From: Ramlibacter pallidus
Lineage (GTDB): Bacteria > Pseudomonadota > Gammaproteobacteria > Burkholderiales > Burkholderiaceae_C
DNA length: 64,000 bases
Assembly: GCF_015070875.1 (NCBI RefSeq)
Contig: NZ_JADDIV010000003.1
Span: 310,001 to 374,000 of the forward strand
Direction of reading: 5' to 3'
Positions 19,513-28,341 of this stretch are shown here, piece after piece (within the stretch, counting starts at the first letter, position 1; each line of letters starts with the position of its first letter). The notes beneath the pieces are model-generated. The model ran no database searches. It was given only the letters and a program-made list of their open reading frames with translations, and was not told the DNA's origin. The position numbers were made by a program, and so were the translations under genes.

Positions 19513-21207
19513 ATGCCGATGTTGAAGAACCCCGCCAGCAAGTACCGCCCCTTCGCGCCGGTGCGGCTGGCGGACCGCACCTGGCCCGATGCCGTCCTCA
19601 CGCGGCCGCCCCTGTGGTGCAGCGTCGACTTGCGCGACGGCAACCAGGCGCTGATCGAGCCGATGGACATCGCCCGCAAGCTGCGCATGTTCGAGACGCT
19701 GGTGGCGATCGGCTTCAAGGAGATCGAGGTCGGTTTCCCCTCGGCCTCGCAGGTCGAGTTCGACTTCGTGCGCAAGCTGATCGATGAAGGCAGGATCCCG
19801 GCCGACGTCACGATCCAGGTCCTCACGCAGGCGCGCGAGCCGCTGGTGCGCCGCACCTTCGAGGCGCTGCAGGGCGCGCCGCGCGCGATCGTGCATCTGT
19901 ACAACGCCACCGCGCCCGTCATGCGCAAGGTGGTGCTCGGACTGGACGAGGACGGCATCGTCGAACTGGCCACGAGCCAGGCTCGCCTCTTCGTGGAACT
20001 GGCTGCACGACAGCCGGAGACGCGATGGACCTTCCAGTACTCGCCCGAGATGTTCTCCGGCACCGAGCTCGCCTTCGCCAAGCGCGTCGTCGACGCGGTG
20101 ACCGAGGTCTGGCAGCCGACGCCCGGGCGCAAGTGCATCGTGAACCTGCCTTCGACGGTGGAGCACTCCACGCCGAACATCTTCGCCGACATGGTGGAGT
20201 GGATGCACCGGCACCTGGCGCGCCGCGACAGCATCGTGCTGTCGGTCCACCCGCACAACGACCGCGGCACCGGCACGGCGGCCGGCGAGTTCGCGGTGAT
20301 GGCGGGCGCCGACCGACTGGAGGGGTGCCTGTTCGGCAACGGCGAGCGCACCGGCAACCTCGACCTGGTGAGCGTCGCCCTCAACCTGTACAGCCAGGGC
20401 GTGGATCCCGGCCTCGACTTCTCGGACATCGACGAGATCCGGCGCACCGTGGAGCACTGCAACCAGCTGCCCGTGCACCCGCGCCATCCCTACGTCGGCG
20501 ACCTGGTCTACACCTCGTTCTCCGGCTCGCACCAGGACGCGATCAAGAAAGCGTTCGCGGCGCGCAAGGAGGGCGAACCCTGGGACATGCCCTACCTGCC
20601 GATCGACCCCAAGGACCTCGGGCGCAGCTACGAGGCCGTGATCCGCGTGAACAGCCAGTCCGGCAAGGGCGGCATCTCCTACCTGCTGGAGGCGGAGTAC
20701 GGCCTGGAGCTGCCGCGGCGCCTGCAGATCGAGTTCAGCCAGGTGGTGCAGGCGGTCATGGACGCCAGCGGCAAGGAGCTGAGCGCGCAGGACCTGTGGG
20801 CGCTGTTCCAGCAGGAGTACCGCGTGGGGCAGGGCAGCGTCTCGCACCGGCTCGTCGAGTCCGGCGCGGCGGGCGAGCGGGTCACGCTGGCGGCCGATGT
20901 GCGGTTCGGCGACGCTGCCGTGGCCGTCCGAGGGGCGGGCAACGGGCCGATCGACGCCTTCGTCGAGGGGCTTGTGCAGGCCACGGGCGTGCCCATCCGC
21001 GTGCTCGACTACCATGAGCATGCCATCGCCGCGGGCGCCGACGCGCGGGCGGTCGCCTACCTCGAACTGCGGGTGGGTGACCAGACCCTCTTTGGCGTCG
21101 GCATGCACGCCAACATCGTCTCGGCTTCGCTCCAGGCGATCGTCTCCGGACTGCAGCGCGCCGGCCAGGCCATCGAACAACAGGAACCCACATGGCAGAC
21201 CAACTGA
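19513..21207 (+). CDS. leuA: 2-isopropylmalate synthase, long (type 2) form
   Basis: 564-residue enzyme condensing acetyl-CoA with 2-ketoisovalerate, first committed step of leucine synthesis. It is the longer LeuA type seen in actinobacteria and some proteobacteria: N-terminal [18 protein letters not shown], catalytic [11 protein letters not shown] (residues about 37-47), [22 protein letters not shown], and a C-terminal LeuA_dimer leucine-feedback domain (about 430-555). It follows the leucine attenuator and overlaps the second leuA by 16 bases. Distinct from the shorter form immediately downstream. Confidence 0.93.
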   Translation: MPMLKNPASKYRPFAPVRLADRTWPDAVLTRPPLWCSVDLRDGNQALIEPMDIARKLRMFETLVAIGFKEIEVGFPSASQVEFDFVRKLIDEGRIPADVTIQVLTQAREPLVRRTFEALQGAPRAIVHLYNATAPVMRKVVLGLDEDGIVELATSQARLFVELAARQPETRWTFQYSPEMFSGTELAFAKRVVDAVTEVWQPTPGRKCIVNLPSTVEHSTPNIFADMVEWMHRHLARRDSIVLSVHPHNDRGTGTAAGEFAVMAGADRLEGCLFGNGERTGNLDLVSVALNLYSQGVDPGLDFSDIDEIRRTVEHCNQLPVHPRHPYVGDLVYTSFSGSHQDAIKKAFAARKEGEPWDMPYLPIDPKDLGRSYEAVIRVNSQSGKGGISYLLEAEYGLELPRRLQIEFSQVVQAVMDASGKELSAQDLWALFQQEYRVGQGSVSHRLVESGAAGERVTLAADVRFGDAAVAVRGAGNGPIDAFVEGLVQATGVPIRVLDYHEHAIAAGADARAVAYLELRVGDQTLFGVGMHANIVSASLQAIVSGLQRAGQAIEQQEPTWQTN

Positions 21208-22730
21208 TCATCTTCGACACCACGCTGCGCGACGGCGAGCAATCGCCCGGCGCCTCCATGACCAAGGACGAGAAGCTGCGCATCGCGCGGCAACTGGAAC
21301 GCCTGCGGGTGGACGTGATCGAGGCGGGCTTCGCGGCCAGCTCCAACGGCGACTTCGAAGCCGTGCAGTCCATCGCCAACGCGATCAAGGATTCCACCGT
21401 CTGCTCGCTGTCGCGCGCCAACGACCGCGACATTTCGCGGGCGGCCGAAGCGCTGAAGGGCGCGGCGCGCGCCCGCATCCACACCTTCATCGCGACCTCG
21501 CCGCTGCACATGGAAAAGAAGCTGCGCATGTCGCCCGAGCAGGTGCTGGAGCAGGCGAAGCAGTCGGTGCGGTTCGCGCGCAACCTGTGCGGCGACATCG
21601 AGTTCTCGCCGGAGGACGGCTACCGCAGCGAGATGGACTTCCTCTGTCGCGTGCTGGAGACGGTCATCGCGGAAGGCGCGACGACGATCAACGTGCCGGA
21701 CACGGTCGGCTATGCGGTGCCGGAGCTGTACGGCGAGTTCATCCGCACGCTGCGCGAGCGCGTGCCGAACTCCGACAAGGCGATCTGGTCGGTGCACTGC
21801 CACAACGACCTCGGCATGGCGGTGGCCAATTCCCTGGCCGGCGTGAAGATCGGCGGCGCGCGCCAGGTCGAGTGCACGATCAATGGCCTGGGCGAACGGG
21901 CCGGCAACTGTTCGCTGGAAGAGATCGTCATGGCGGTCAAGACCCGCAAGGACTACTTCGGCCTCGAGTGCGCCATCGACACCCGGCACATCGTGCCCGC
22001 CAGCCGCATGGTCAGCCAGACCACCGGCTTCGTGGTGCAGCCGAACAAGGCCGTCGTCGGTGCCAACGCCTTCGCGCACGCCAGCGGCATCCACCAGGAC
22101 GGCGTGCTCAAGGCCCGCGACACCTACGAGATCATGCGGGCCGAGGACGTGGGCTGGAGCTCCAACAAGATGGTGCTGGGCAAGCTTTCGGGCCGCAACG
22201 CTTTCAAGGCGCGCCTGCAGGAGCTCGGCGTCCAGCTCGAGAGCGAGGCGGAGATCAATGCCGCCTTCGCCAAGTTCAAGGAGCTGGCCGACCGCAAGAG
22301 CGAGATCTTCGACGAGGACATCCTGGCGCTGGTGAGCGACGAGTCGGTGACGCCGGAGCAGGAAACCTTCCGCCTTGTCTCCTTGCGGCAACACAGCGAG
22401 ACGGGCGAGCGGCCGCAGGCCGAGGTCGTCTTCATGGCCGACGGGAAGGAAGTCCGCGGCGCGTCGGATGGCAATGGGCCGGTCGACGCATCGCTGAAAG
22501 CCATCGAGAGCCACGTGAAGAGCGGGGCCGAGATGGTGCTGTATTCGGTCAACGCCATCAGCGGCTCCACCGAGAGCCAGGGCGAAGTGACGGTGCGGCT
22601 GCAGAACAGCGGGCGGGTGGTCAACGGTGTGGGTGCCGACCCGGACATCGTGGTGGCTTCGGCCAAAGCCTACCTGAGCGCGCTCAACAAACTGCAGAGC
22701 AAGGCGGACCGCGTCGCGGCGCAAGGTTAG
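21192..22730 (+). CDS. leuA: 2-isopropylmalate synthase, type 1 form
   Basis: 512-residue LeuA of the common proteobacterial type, same reaction as the preceding gene. Motifs are [16 protein letters not shown] (residues about 8-23), [26 protein letters not shown] and [11 protein letters not shown]; the LeuA_dimer regulatory domain covers about 370-500. The ATG lies inside the end of the type 2 gene with AGGAACCC just upstream, so translation is probably coupled. Citramalate or homocitrate synthase activity is less likely given the motifs and the ilv/leu context. Confidence 0.95.
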   Translation: MADQLIIFDTTLRDGEQSPGASMTKDEKLRIARQLERLRVDVIEAGFAASSNGDFEAVQSIANAIKDSTVCSLSRANDRDISRAAEALKGAARARIHTFIATSPLHMEKKLRMSPEQVLEQAKQSVRFARNLCGDIEFSPEDGYRSEMDFLCRVLETVIAEGATTINVPDTVGYAVPELYGEFIRTLRERVPNSDKAIWSVHCHNDLGMAVANSLAGVKIGGARQVECTINGLGERAGNCSLEEIVMAVKTRKDYFGLECAIDTRHIVPASRMVSQTTGFVVQPNKAVVGANAFAHASGIHQDGVLKARDTYEIMRAEDVGWSSNKMVLGKLSGRNAFKARLQELGVQLESEAEINAAFAKFKELADRKSEIFDEDILALVSDESVTPEQETFRLVSLRQHSETGERPQAEVVFMADGKEVRGASDGNGPVDASLKAIESHVKSGAEMVLYSVNAISGSTESQGEVTVRLQNSGRVVNGVGADPDIVVASAKAYLSALNKLQSKADRVAAQG

Positions 22731-22903
22731 GGGAGGAGAGCTCCTGGGGTTAGTACGGATTCCTTAGCTCAGCTGTGAAGTTACCGTCGCAAGTGCTTGA
22801 TTTTTGTAACTTTTACCGCGCGAGCTGAAGAGGCGCAGTACACTCCCGTTCGAGGGTGTAAGTTGTTTCCTACATCCCGGGCGTCGTTGCCAGGAGTACC
22901 CAC

Positions 22904-23929
22904 TTGAACCGTCTCGTCCATGCGATTGCACTGAGTGTCTTGGCTCTGGCATTGGCCCCCGCGGCGGCGGAGGCAGGTTCCAAGCGTTCCGTGGTGAAGA
23001 AGCCGGGCACCACCGTGATCAAGCGGGCCCGGGTCAGCAAGACCTTCGTGGCCAAGCAGTCCCGCCGGTCCATCGTCCGGCTGGCGCCGCCCCGTCCCTC
23101 CTTCGGCCAACTGGCCGGCCTGCACTCCACCCAGGACGACCTCGACCTGCGCTCCAGCGTGGCTCTGGTGATCGACCAGGACACCCAGCAGGTGCTGTTG
23201 TCCAAGAACGACTCGGCCGTCCTGCCGATCGCCTCGCTGACCAAGCTGATGACCGGCCTGATCATCAGCGAAGCCCGCCTGCCGATGGACGAGGCGATCA
23301 CGATCACCCAGGACGACGTGGACACCGAGAAGGGCAGCAGTTCCCGCCTGCGCGTGGGCACGACGCTCACCCGTGGCGAGTTGATGCACCTGTCGCTGAT
23401 GTCCAGCGAGAACCGCGCCGCCCACGCGCTGGGCCGGACCTACCCCGGCGGCATGAACGCCTTCGTCGAGGCCATGAACGCGCGCGCCAAGCTGCTCGGC
23501 ATGAATGACACGAATTACGTGGAACCCACGGGCCTGTCGAGCCGCAACCAGTCCAGTGCCAAGGATCTGGTGCGGCTGGTCAGCGTGGCTTCCAACGACT
23601 CCATGCTGCGCGAGCTGTCGACGTCGCCCGGCCGCGAAGTCGCCGTCGGCAACCGCACCCTGCAGTACAACAACACCAACCGCCTGGTGAAGCACCCCGA
23701 GTGGGACATCGGCCTGCAGAAGACCGGCTACATCTCGGAAGCCGGCCAGTGCCTGGTGATGCAGGCCAAGGTGGCGGGCCGCAAGCTCATCATGGTGTTC
23801 CTGGATTCCGCCGGCAAGCTCAGCCGCATCGGCGACGCCGAGCGCGTGCGCAAGTGGGTCGAGACGCAGGTGCCGGCCCCGACGCCGGCCACCAACGGCA
23901 ACACGGTCATCCGGCACGTCAGCGGCTGA
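22904..23929 (+). CDS. pbpG: D-alanyl-D-alanine endopeptidase (PBP7 type)
   Basis: 341-residue periplasmic peptidoglycan endopeptidase/carboxypeptidase. A signal peptide (VLALALAPAAAEA) is followed by a basic stretch and the S11 peptidase domain. All three active-site motifs are visible: ASLTKLMTG (SxxK, near residue 110), SSEN (SxN, near 166) and QKTGYISEAG (KTG, near 273). The start is TTG at 22904, fixed by AGGAG seven bases upstream; no ATG precedes the signal peptide in a suitable position. Confidence 0.92.
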   Translation: MNRLVHAIALSVLALALAPAAAEAGSKRSVVKKPGTTVIKRARVSKTFVAKQSRRSIVRLAPPRPSFGQLAGLHSTQDDLDLRSSVALVIDQDTQQVLLSKNDSAVLPIASLTKLMTGLIISEARLPMDEAITITQDDVDTEKGSSSRLRVGTTLTRGELMHLSLMSSENRAAHALGRTYPGGMNAFVEAMNARAKLLGMNDTNYVEPTGLSSRNQSSAKDLVRLVSVASNDSMLRELSTSPGREVAVGNRTLQYNNTNRLVKHPEWDIGLQKTGYISEAGQCLVMQAKVAGRKLIMVFLDSAGKLSRIGDAERVRKWVETQVPAPTPATNGNTVIRHVSG

Positions 23930-23940
23930 TCCCTTGCCGG

Positions 23941-24043
23941 CGTCCCCGCGAAGGCGGGGATCCAGAGCTTCCAGAGAAAAAGCGGCCCGCGGGCCGCTTT
24001 CGTCTTCCAACGCCCTGGATTCCCGCCTCCGCGGGAATGACGG
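23941..24043. repeat. Composite palindromic repeat, copy 5
   Basis: Left palindrome CCCCGCGAAGGCGGGGATCC (23944-23963), a perfect 22-base palindromic hairpin at 23979-24000 with arms AAAGCGGCCCG and its complement, and right arm CCCTGGATTCCCGCCTCCGC (starts 24013) to GGGAATGACGG. It lies between the convergent pbpG and IclR genes and can terminate transcription from either side. Confidence 0.85.
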
Positions 24044-24052
24044 AAGGTGGGG

Positions 24053-24850
24053 TTATGCCGCCAGGCGTTGCGTCGGCGGCTTGTAGCCGAGCGCGGCCGA
24101 GATCTCCTCCGCGGTCGCCTGCAGCTTCACCAGCCAGTTCTCGTCGAGCCGGTCCGCCGGTGCCGAGATCGACAGGCCGGCCACCAGCCGCGCCTGGTCG
24201 TCGTAGATGCCGGCGGCCATGCAGCGTACGCCCAGCTCCAGTTCCTCGTTGTCGCGCGCGATGCCGTACTGGCGAGCCTTGGCGAGTTCGCGTTCCAGCA
24301 CCGGCAGCTGCGTGATGCTGTTCTTCGTGTGGCCCGCAAGGCCGGTGCGCGTGGCATACGCGCGCACGCGCTGCGCGTCGTCGACGGCCAGGAACAGCTT
24401 GCCGGTGGAGGTGAGGTGCAGGGGCGCCCGGCCGCCGATCGCGCGCACCACCTGCATGCCGCTGCGTTCGCTGTAGGCGCGCTCGACGTAGACGATCTCG
24501 TCGCCTTGCCGCACGCTCAGGTTCACCGGCTGCTGGATCTGCTTGTGCAGTTCGCGCATCGGCGTCAGGGCGGCATCGCGCACGTTCAGGCGCGCCTTCA
24601 CCATGTTGCCCAGTTCCAGCAGCCGCATCCCCAGCCGGTAGCTGCCGGCCTCGGGGCGGTCGACGAAGCGGCCGGTAGCGAGGTCGTTCAGGATGCGGTG
24701 CGTGGTCGACGGGTGCAGGCCGGTCTTCTCGCTGATCTCCTTGAGCGAGATGGCCTCCTCGCGCGAAGCCAGCACGTCGATCAGCGCGAACATGCGCTCG
24801 ATCACCTGGATGGTGGGAGTGGCCGGGCCGGTGGAGTCTTTGTTTCGCAT
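24053..24850 (-). CDS. IclR-family transcriptional regulator
   Basis: 265 residues. The N-terminal winged helix reads SLKEISEKTGLHPSTTHRIL (residues about 36-55); the C-terminal effector domain has TSTGKLFLA and GVRCMAAGIYDDQARLVAGL then SISAP. The ATG at 24850 is chosen because AAGGA lies seven bases upstream; the alternative ATG at 24871 overlaps a likely -10 (GATAAAAT). No catabolic target gene is adjacent: the upstream neighbour is the bpt/aat operon on the same strand, ending 60 bases away. The effector is unknown. Confidence 0.92.
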   Translation of the reverse strand: MRNKDSTGPATPTIQVIERMFALIDVLASREEAISLKEISEKTGLHPSTTHRILNDLATGRFVDRPEAGSYRLGMRLLELGNMVKARLNVRDAALTPMRELHKQIQQPVNLSVRQGDEIVYVERAYSERSGMQVVRAIGGRAPLHLTSTGKLFLAVDDAQRVRAYATRTGLAGHTKNSITQLPVLERELAKARQYGIARDNEELELGVRCMAAGIYDDQARLVAGLSISAPADRLDENWLVKLQATAEEISAALGYKPPTQRLAA

Positions 24851-24910
24851 GGGGCGTTCCTTGCCCCGCATTTTATCTTGTGAAATCGGCGGCGCGTCCA
24901 GCGCCCGATT

Positions 24911-25663
24911 TCAGCCCGCGGCGGGTGCGTCGCCGGCCTGCCACTCGCCGTCGACGAGGACCTGGTGCGGATGGAACCGCGCCTTGTAGTTCATCTTGCC
25001 GCTCTCGGCGATCCAGTACCCGAGATACACGTGGGGCAGCTTCAGGCGCCTGGCCTGGTCGATCTGCCACAGCACGCTGTAGGTGCCGTAGCTCGCGGCA
25101 GGGTCCGGTTCGTAGAACGTGTAGACCGCGGAGATGCCGTCGTTCAGCACGTCGAGGATGGACACCATGCGCAGCGGGCCGGGACCGCCGTCCGGCAGCG
25201 TCTCCCGGAACTCCACGAGCCGCGAGTTCACCCGGCTTTGCAGCAGGAACTGCGTGTACTGGTCGATGCTGTCGTGGTCCATGCCACCGCCGGCGTGGCG
25301 GCCGGTCTGATAGCGCAGGTACAGGTGGTAGTGCTCGGGCACGAAGCAGAGCTTGAGCACGCGGGCCTGCAGGTTGCCGTGGCGCGTCCAGGCGCGCCGC
25401 TGGCTGCGGCTCGGCTGGAAGCCGTCGACCACCACGCGCAGCGGCACGCACGCGCGGCAGCCGTCGCAGTAGGGGCGGTAGGTGAACATGCCGCTGCGCC
25501 GGAACCCGCTGGTGACCAAGTCCGAGTACGCGTCGTTGTGGATCAGGTGGCTGGGCGTGGCCACCTGCGACCGGGCCTGCTTGCCGGGCAGGTAGCTGCA
25601 CGGGTAGGGCGCCGTCGCGTAGAACTGCAGCGTCTGGAGCGGGAGGTCCTTGAGATGCGTCAC
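24911..25663 (-). CDS. bpt: Aspartate/glutamate leucyltransferase
   Basis: 250-residue bacterial N-degron transferase of the Ate1-like fold, adding Leu to N-terminal Asp/Glu to mark proteins for ClpS/ClpAP. Landmarks: [38 protein letters not shown] with paired Cys, [14 protein letters not shown], and [18 protein letters not shown] near the C-terminus. The start is GTG at 25663, overlapping the aat stop as GTGA, with [20 protein letters not shown] as the N-terminus. An assignment as arginyltransferase is the older name for the same family. Confidence 0.93.
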   Translation of the reverse strand: MTHLKDLPLQTLQFYATAPYPCSYLPGKQARSQVATPSHLIHNDAYSDLVTSGFRRSGMFTYRPYCDGCRACVPLRVVVDGFQPSRSQRRAWTRHGNLQARVLKLCFVPEHYHLYLRYQTGRHAGGGMDHDSIDQYTQFLLQSRVNSRLVEFRETLPDGGPGPLRMVSILDVLNDGISAVYTFYEPDPAASYGTYSVLWQIDQARRLKLPHVYLGYWIAESGKMNYKARFHPHQVLVDGEWQAGDAPAAG

Positions 25664-26421
25664 GCGTCTGTGGGATGCGGCAGGATTGCGTTCCAGTATA
25701 CGGGTTCGAACCGCCACGGCGCTTCGGCGCGCCGGGATTCCAGGCCGACATGTTGCACAAATTGCGACCGCGGGATCTCGCGCGCGCCCAGCGACGCCAG
25801 GTGCCGCGTGTTCTGCTGGCAATCGATGAGTCCGACCCCGGCCTGCCGGCACCATGCGACGAGGGCGGCGAGCGCGATCTTCGAGGCGTCCGGGACGCGC
25901 GTGAACATCGATTCGCCGAACACGGCGCGGCCGCTCACCACGCAGTAGAGGCCGCCGGCCAGGCGGCCGTCGATCCAGGTCTCGACGCTGTGCGCATAGC
26001 CGGCGCGGTGGAACGCCTGGTACGCCTCGACCATGGCGGGAACGATCCAGGTGCCGGACTGGCCGGGACGGTCGCTGGTGGCGCAGGCGCGGATAACCGC
26101 GTCGAAATCCGCGTCGAACCGGATCTCGCAGCGCGGGTCGGCGGCGAAGCGGGCGACCGTCTTGCGCAGCGAGCGGTGCAGCCTGAACTCGTCGGCGAAG
26201 AGCACCATGCGCGGGTCCGTGCTCCACCACAGGATCGGCTGGCCTTCGCTGAACCAGGGGAAGATGCCCCGCGCATAGGCGCGCTGCAGGCTGTCGACAT
26301 CCAGCGCGCCGCCGGCGGCCAGCAGCCCCGGTGCCGGCTGTTTCTCGTCCCAGGCCAGTTCGGGATCCGGAAAGGGGTCGCCAGGTTGGAGCCAGGGCAG
26401 GTGCATGGGACGGCGGGACAC
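25660..26421 (-). CDS. aat: Leucyl/phenylalanyl-tRNA-protein transferase
   Basis: About 253-residue enzyme that adds Leu or Phe to N-terminal Lys/Arg, the other branch of the bacterial N-degron pathway. Family motifs: [45 protein letters not shown] and [20 protein letters not shown]. The GTG at 26421 has a GAAGG seven bases upstream; an ATG at 26406 five codons in is the alternative. It overlaps bpt by four bases, so both transferases are made together. Confidence 0.94.
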   Translation of the reverse strand: MSRRPMHLPWLQPGDPFPDPELAWDEKQPAPGLLAAGGALDVDSLQRAYARGIFPWFSEGQPILWWSTDPRMVLFADEFRLHRSLRKTVARFAADPRCEIRFDADFDAVIRACATSDRPGQSGTWIVPAMVEAYQAFHRAGYAHSVETWIDGRLAGGLYCVVSGRAVFGESMFTRVPDASKIALAALVAWCRQAGVGLIDCQQNTRHLASLGAREIPRSQFVQHVGLESRRAEAPWRFEPVYWNAILPHPTDA

Positions 26422-26568
26422 GGTGGGACCTTCTCTCGGGGCATTGTGCCTGCCATGGCACGGGCGTGAAGCGGCGCGTGCGGTCCATCCGACAGCGGCG
26501 CGGGAAAAATCGCCACGGCGCCGCCTCGCATCGTCCGCTAGCCTGCCCCGAAACCCATCGGGAGCACC

Positions 26569-26883
26569 ATGCCAGCAGCCACAGCCGACGAGCGTGACCA
26601 GCGCGCAGCGATCCGCTTCGACACCGCCATGCCGGTGCGCATCGAGGGATGCGAGGGGGAGACGCAGAACATCAGCGCGCAAGGCGTCTATTTCGAGACC
26701 GACGTGCAGCAGCCGATCGGTTCGCTCGTGAACTTCACCGTGGAATACACGCTGTACGGGCGCAGGCACACGCTGCTGTGCGAAGCCAAGGTGGTGCGCG
26801 TGGACCGCCACGGCGACCGCATCGGCATCGCTGCCCGCCTGCTGGCGCCCTTCTTCGCCGAGGAAGAGGCGCTGGAGGGCTAG
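26569..26883 (+). CDS. PilZ-domain protein (c-di-GMP binding)
   Basis: 104-residue single PilZ domain. Both c-di-GMP-binding motifs are intact: RxxxR as RAAIR near residue 12, and (D/N)xSxxG as NISAQG near residue 35. The remaining beta-barrel ends in an acidic tail EEEALEG. GGGAGC precedes the ATG. It converges on a second PilZ gene, and the two stop codons share the four bases CTAG. The downstream effector is unknown. Confidence 0.88.
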   Translation: MPAATADERDQRAAIRFDTAMPVRIEGCEGETQNISAQGVYFETDVQQPIGSLVNFTVEYTLYGRRHTLLCEAKVVRVDRHGDRIGIAARLLAPFFAEEEALEG

Positions 26884-27272
26884 TCGACGCGGCGCAGGTG
26901 GGGGCGTGCCACGCCGGGCGCGGGCTCGACGGCGCCCGCATCGGCGACCTGGATGTCCTCCAGGCGTGACTGCGCCGCCAGCCGGGCGCCGACCCGGTAG
27001 CGTTCGCCGACGCGCTCCACGCGAACCACTTCCGCCTGGCACGTGAGCGGATACTGGTGACCGTCCAGCAGGTATTCGATGACCACCTCGACACGTGCAC
27101 CGGGTTCGTAGGAATGGTCGGCCAGGAAGGACAAGCCGCTGCTGCTCAGGTCCTCGGTGGTGCCCGCGTTCCCGTCCACGCTCACCGGCATGGCTGCGGC
27201 GAACCGTTCGGCGCGCCGACGTTCGTCGCGCGTGTGCAGGGTGACGGGAATGGTGAGGCCGTCGGTGGCCAT
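26880..27272 (-). CDS. Second PilZ-domain protein
   Basis: 130-residue protein with PilZ motifs RRAER (RxxxR, near residue 17) and DLSSSG (DxSxxG, near 41), then a barrel with EVVIEYLLDGHQYPLTCQAE. AGGAGAAG precedes the ATG at 27272; the longer open frame upstream lacks a comparable start. It is similar in layout to the convergent PilZ gene, suggesting an inverted duplication, although identity between them is low by eye. Confidence 0.87.
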   Translation of the reverse strand: MATDGLTIPVTLHTRDERRRAERFAAAMPVSVDGNAGTTEDLSSSGLSFLADHSYEPGARVEVVIEYLLDGHQYPLTCQAEVVRVERVGERYRVGARLAAQSRLEDIQVADAGAVEPAPGVARPHLRRVD

Positions 27273-27489
27273 GCGCTTCTCCTCTGGACTGCCCGACGTT
27301 AACGCTGAGGCTGCGGGCTCCTGTAGTCCGCTGACGCGGCGCCTTGTGGGACGCCAACGACACGCGCGGGCGGACGAGAGCGGAACGCGGCGTCTTCCGG
27401 GACGGCGGATAACCCTGCACGGCGCTGGCTTCCGACCAAAAAATGGAAGGGCCTGCGCGGCGCTTGTGACACACTCGGGGTTCATTCCC

Positions 27490-27690
27490 ATGCGCCACTC
27501 GCCCTCTGCCCAGCAACGCGCCCGGCTCCTTCCGGAAGGCCGGCGGTGGGGTTTCGGCGCGCACAGCGTGATGCCCTACCTCAGCGCCCTGCACGTGCGG
27601 CCGGGCGAGGGGCAGGGGCCCGTGGACATCCGCAACCCGGTGTTCCCGGAAATGGAAAATGCCCTGCGGGATCTGATCCGTCGCCACTGA
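27490..27690 (+). CDS. Small hypothetical protein
   Basis: 66-codon frame starting MRHSPSAQQRARLLPEGRRW and ending ALRDLIRRH. It is basic, has no membrane segment or signal peptide, and I do not recognise it. No strong ribosome-binding site precedes the ATG. The 217 bases upstream, to the second PilZ gene, show nothing I can identify. It may be real because it fills an otherwise empty interval, but coding status is uncertain. Confidence 0.35.
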   Translation: MRHSPSAQQRARLLPEGRRWGFGAHSVMPYLSALHVRPGEGQGPVDIRNPVFPEMENALRDLIRRH

Positions 27691-27770
27691 GCAGGCGGAA
27701 CCAGGGCAGGGCAAACGAGCGCCGGACGGCGTTCTCCTTGGGCGGCGGCAATGCCGCGTCGTGGCTTGCG

Positions 27771-28232
27771 CTAGCGTGCGCTCAGCGGCCGGTCGTCGTC
27801 GTCCTGGTTGGCGACCACCGCGCCGATGATCAGCGCGGCGGCGGCGGCCGCCGTGGCGCCCGGGGGCACGGCGAAGAACGGGCCGCCCGGCACGGTCGTC
27901 GTGGTGGTGGTCGTCGCCGTGGTCGTCACCACCGGCTGCACCGCCGCGCGGAGCTGCTCGCACGTCATGCTTTGAAGCACGGTGACCGCGTGCCCGGGCG
28001 GCACCGTGATCGTGCAGCCATTGGCCAGGCGGAACGTGACGGAACCGGTGGAAGTCGTGATCACGCGCGCGCCGTTCACGATGGGCGCGCCCGCGAGGAT
28101 GGCGGCCCCGGACGTGCCGGTGGTCACGGTCGCCACCCCGTTCACCGTGGTGACGGTTCCGATGGTGGCTTGTGCGAAGGCGGAGGCGGCTGCCAGCGCG
28201 GCGACGGCGACGGCAAGTTTCTTGGTTTTCAT
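27771..28232 (-). CDS. Exported FecR-like small protein
   Basis: 153 residues. A signal peptide (KLAVAVAALAAASAFAQA) is followed by a FecR-type beta repeat region: IGTVTTVNGVATVTTG, APIVNGARVITTSTGSVTFR, NGCTITVPPGHAVTVL. Two Cys (NGC and MTC) could form a disulfide. A Thr/Val tract (residues about 103-115) leads to a hydrophobic Ala-rich segment AAAAAALIIGAVVAN and an acidic DDDD tail. It may be anchored by the C-terminal helix. No FecA/FecI partner is adjacent, so this is not a classical iron-signalling FecR. Confidence 0.75.
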   Translation of the reverse strand: MKTKKLAVAVAALAAASAFAQATIGTVTTVNGVATVTTGTSGAAILAGAPIVNGARVITTSTGSVTFRLANGCTITVPPGHAVTVLQSMTCEQLRAAVQPVVTTTATTTTTTTVPGGPFFAVPPGATAAAAAALIIGAVVANQDDDDRPLSAR

Positions 28233-28341
28233 GGTGCTCTCCGGTTGACGGGCGTGAACCTTAGCACCGCCGTAACGATGCGGCGGTAGGACCGCGCTGG
28301 CGTAGAGCTGTGCTTTACGCGAGGGCGGAGCCCGTGTCGCG

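Noticed and set aside
27773-27930. Possible short tandem repeat (gtggtggtggt, gcggcggcg) in the FecR-like gene
   Set aside because: It encodes a Thr tract and an Ala tract in frame; imperfect and short, more likely low-complexity coding sequence than a phase-variable repeat.
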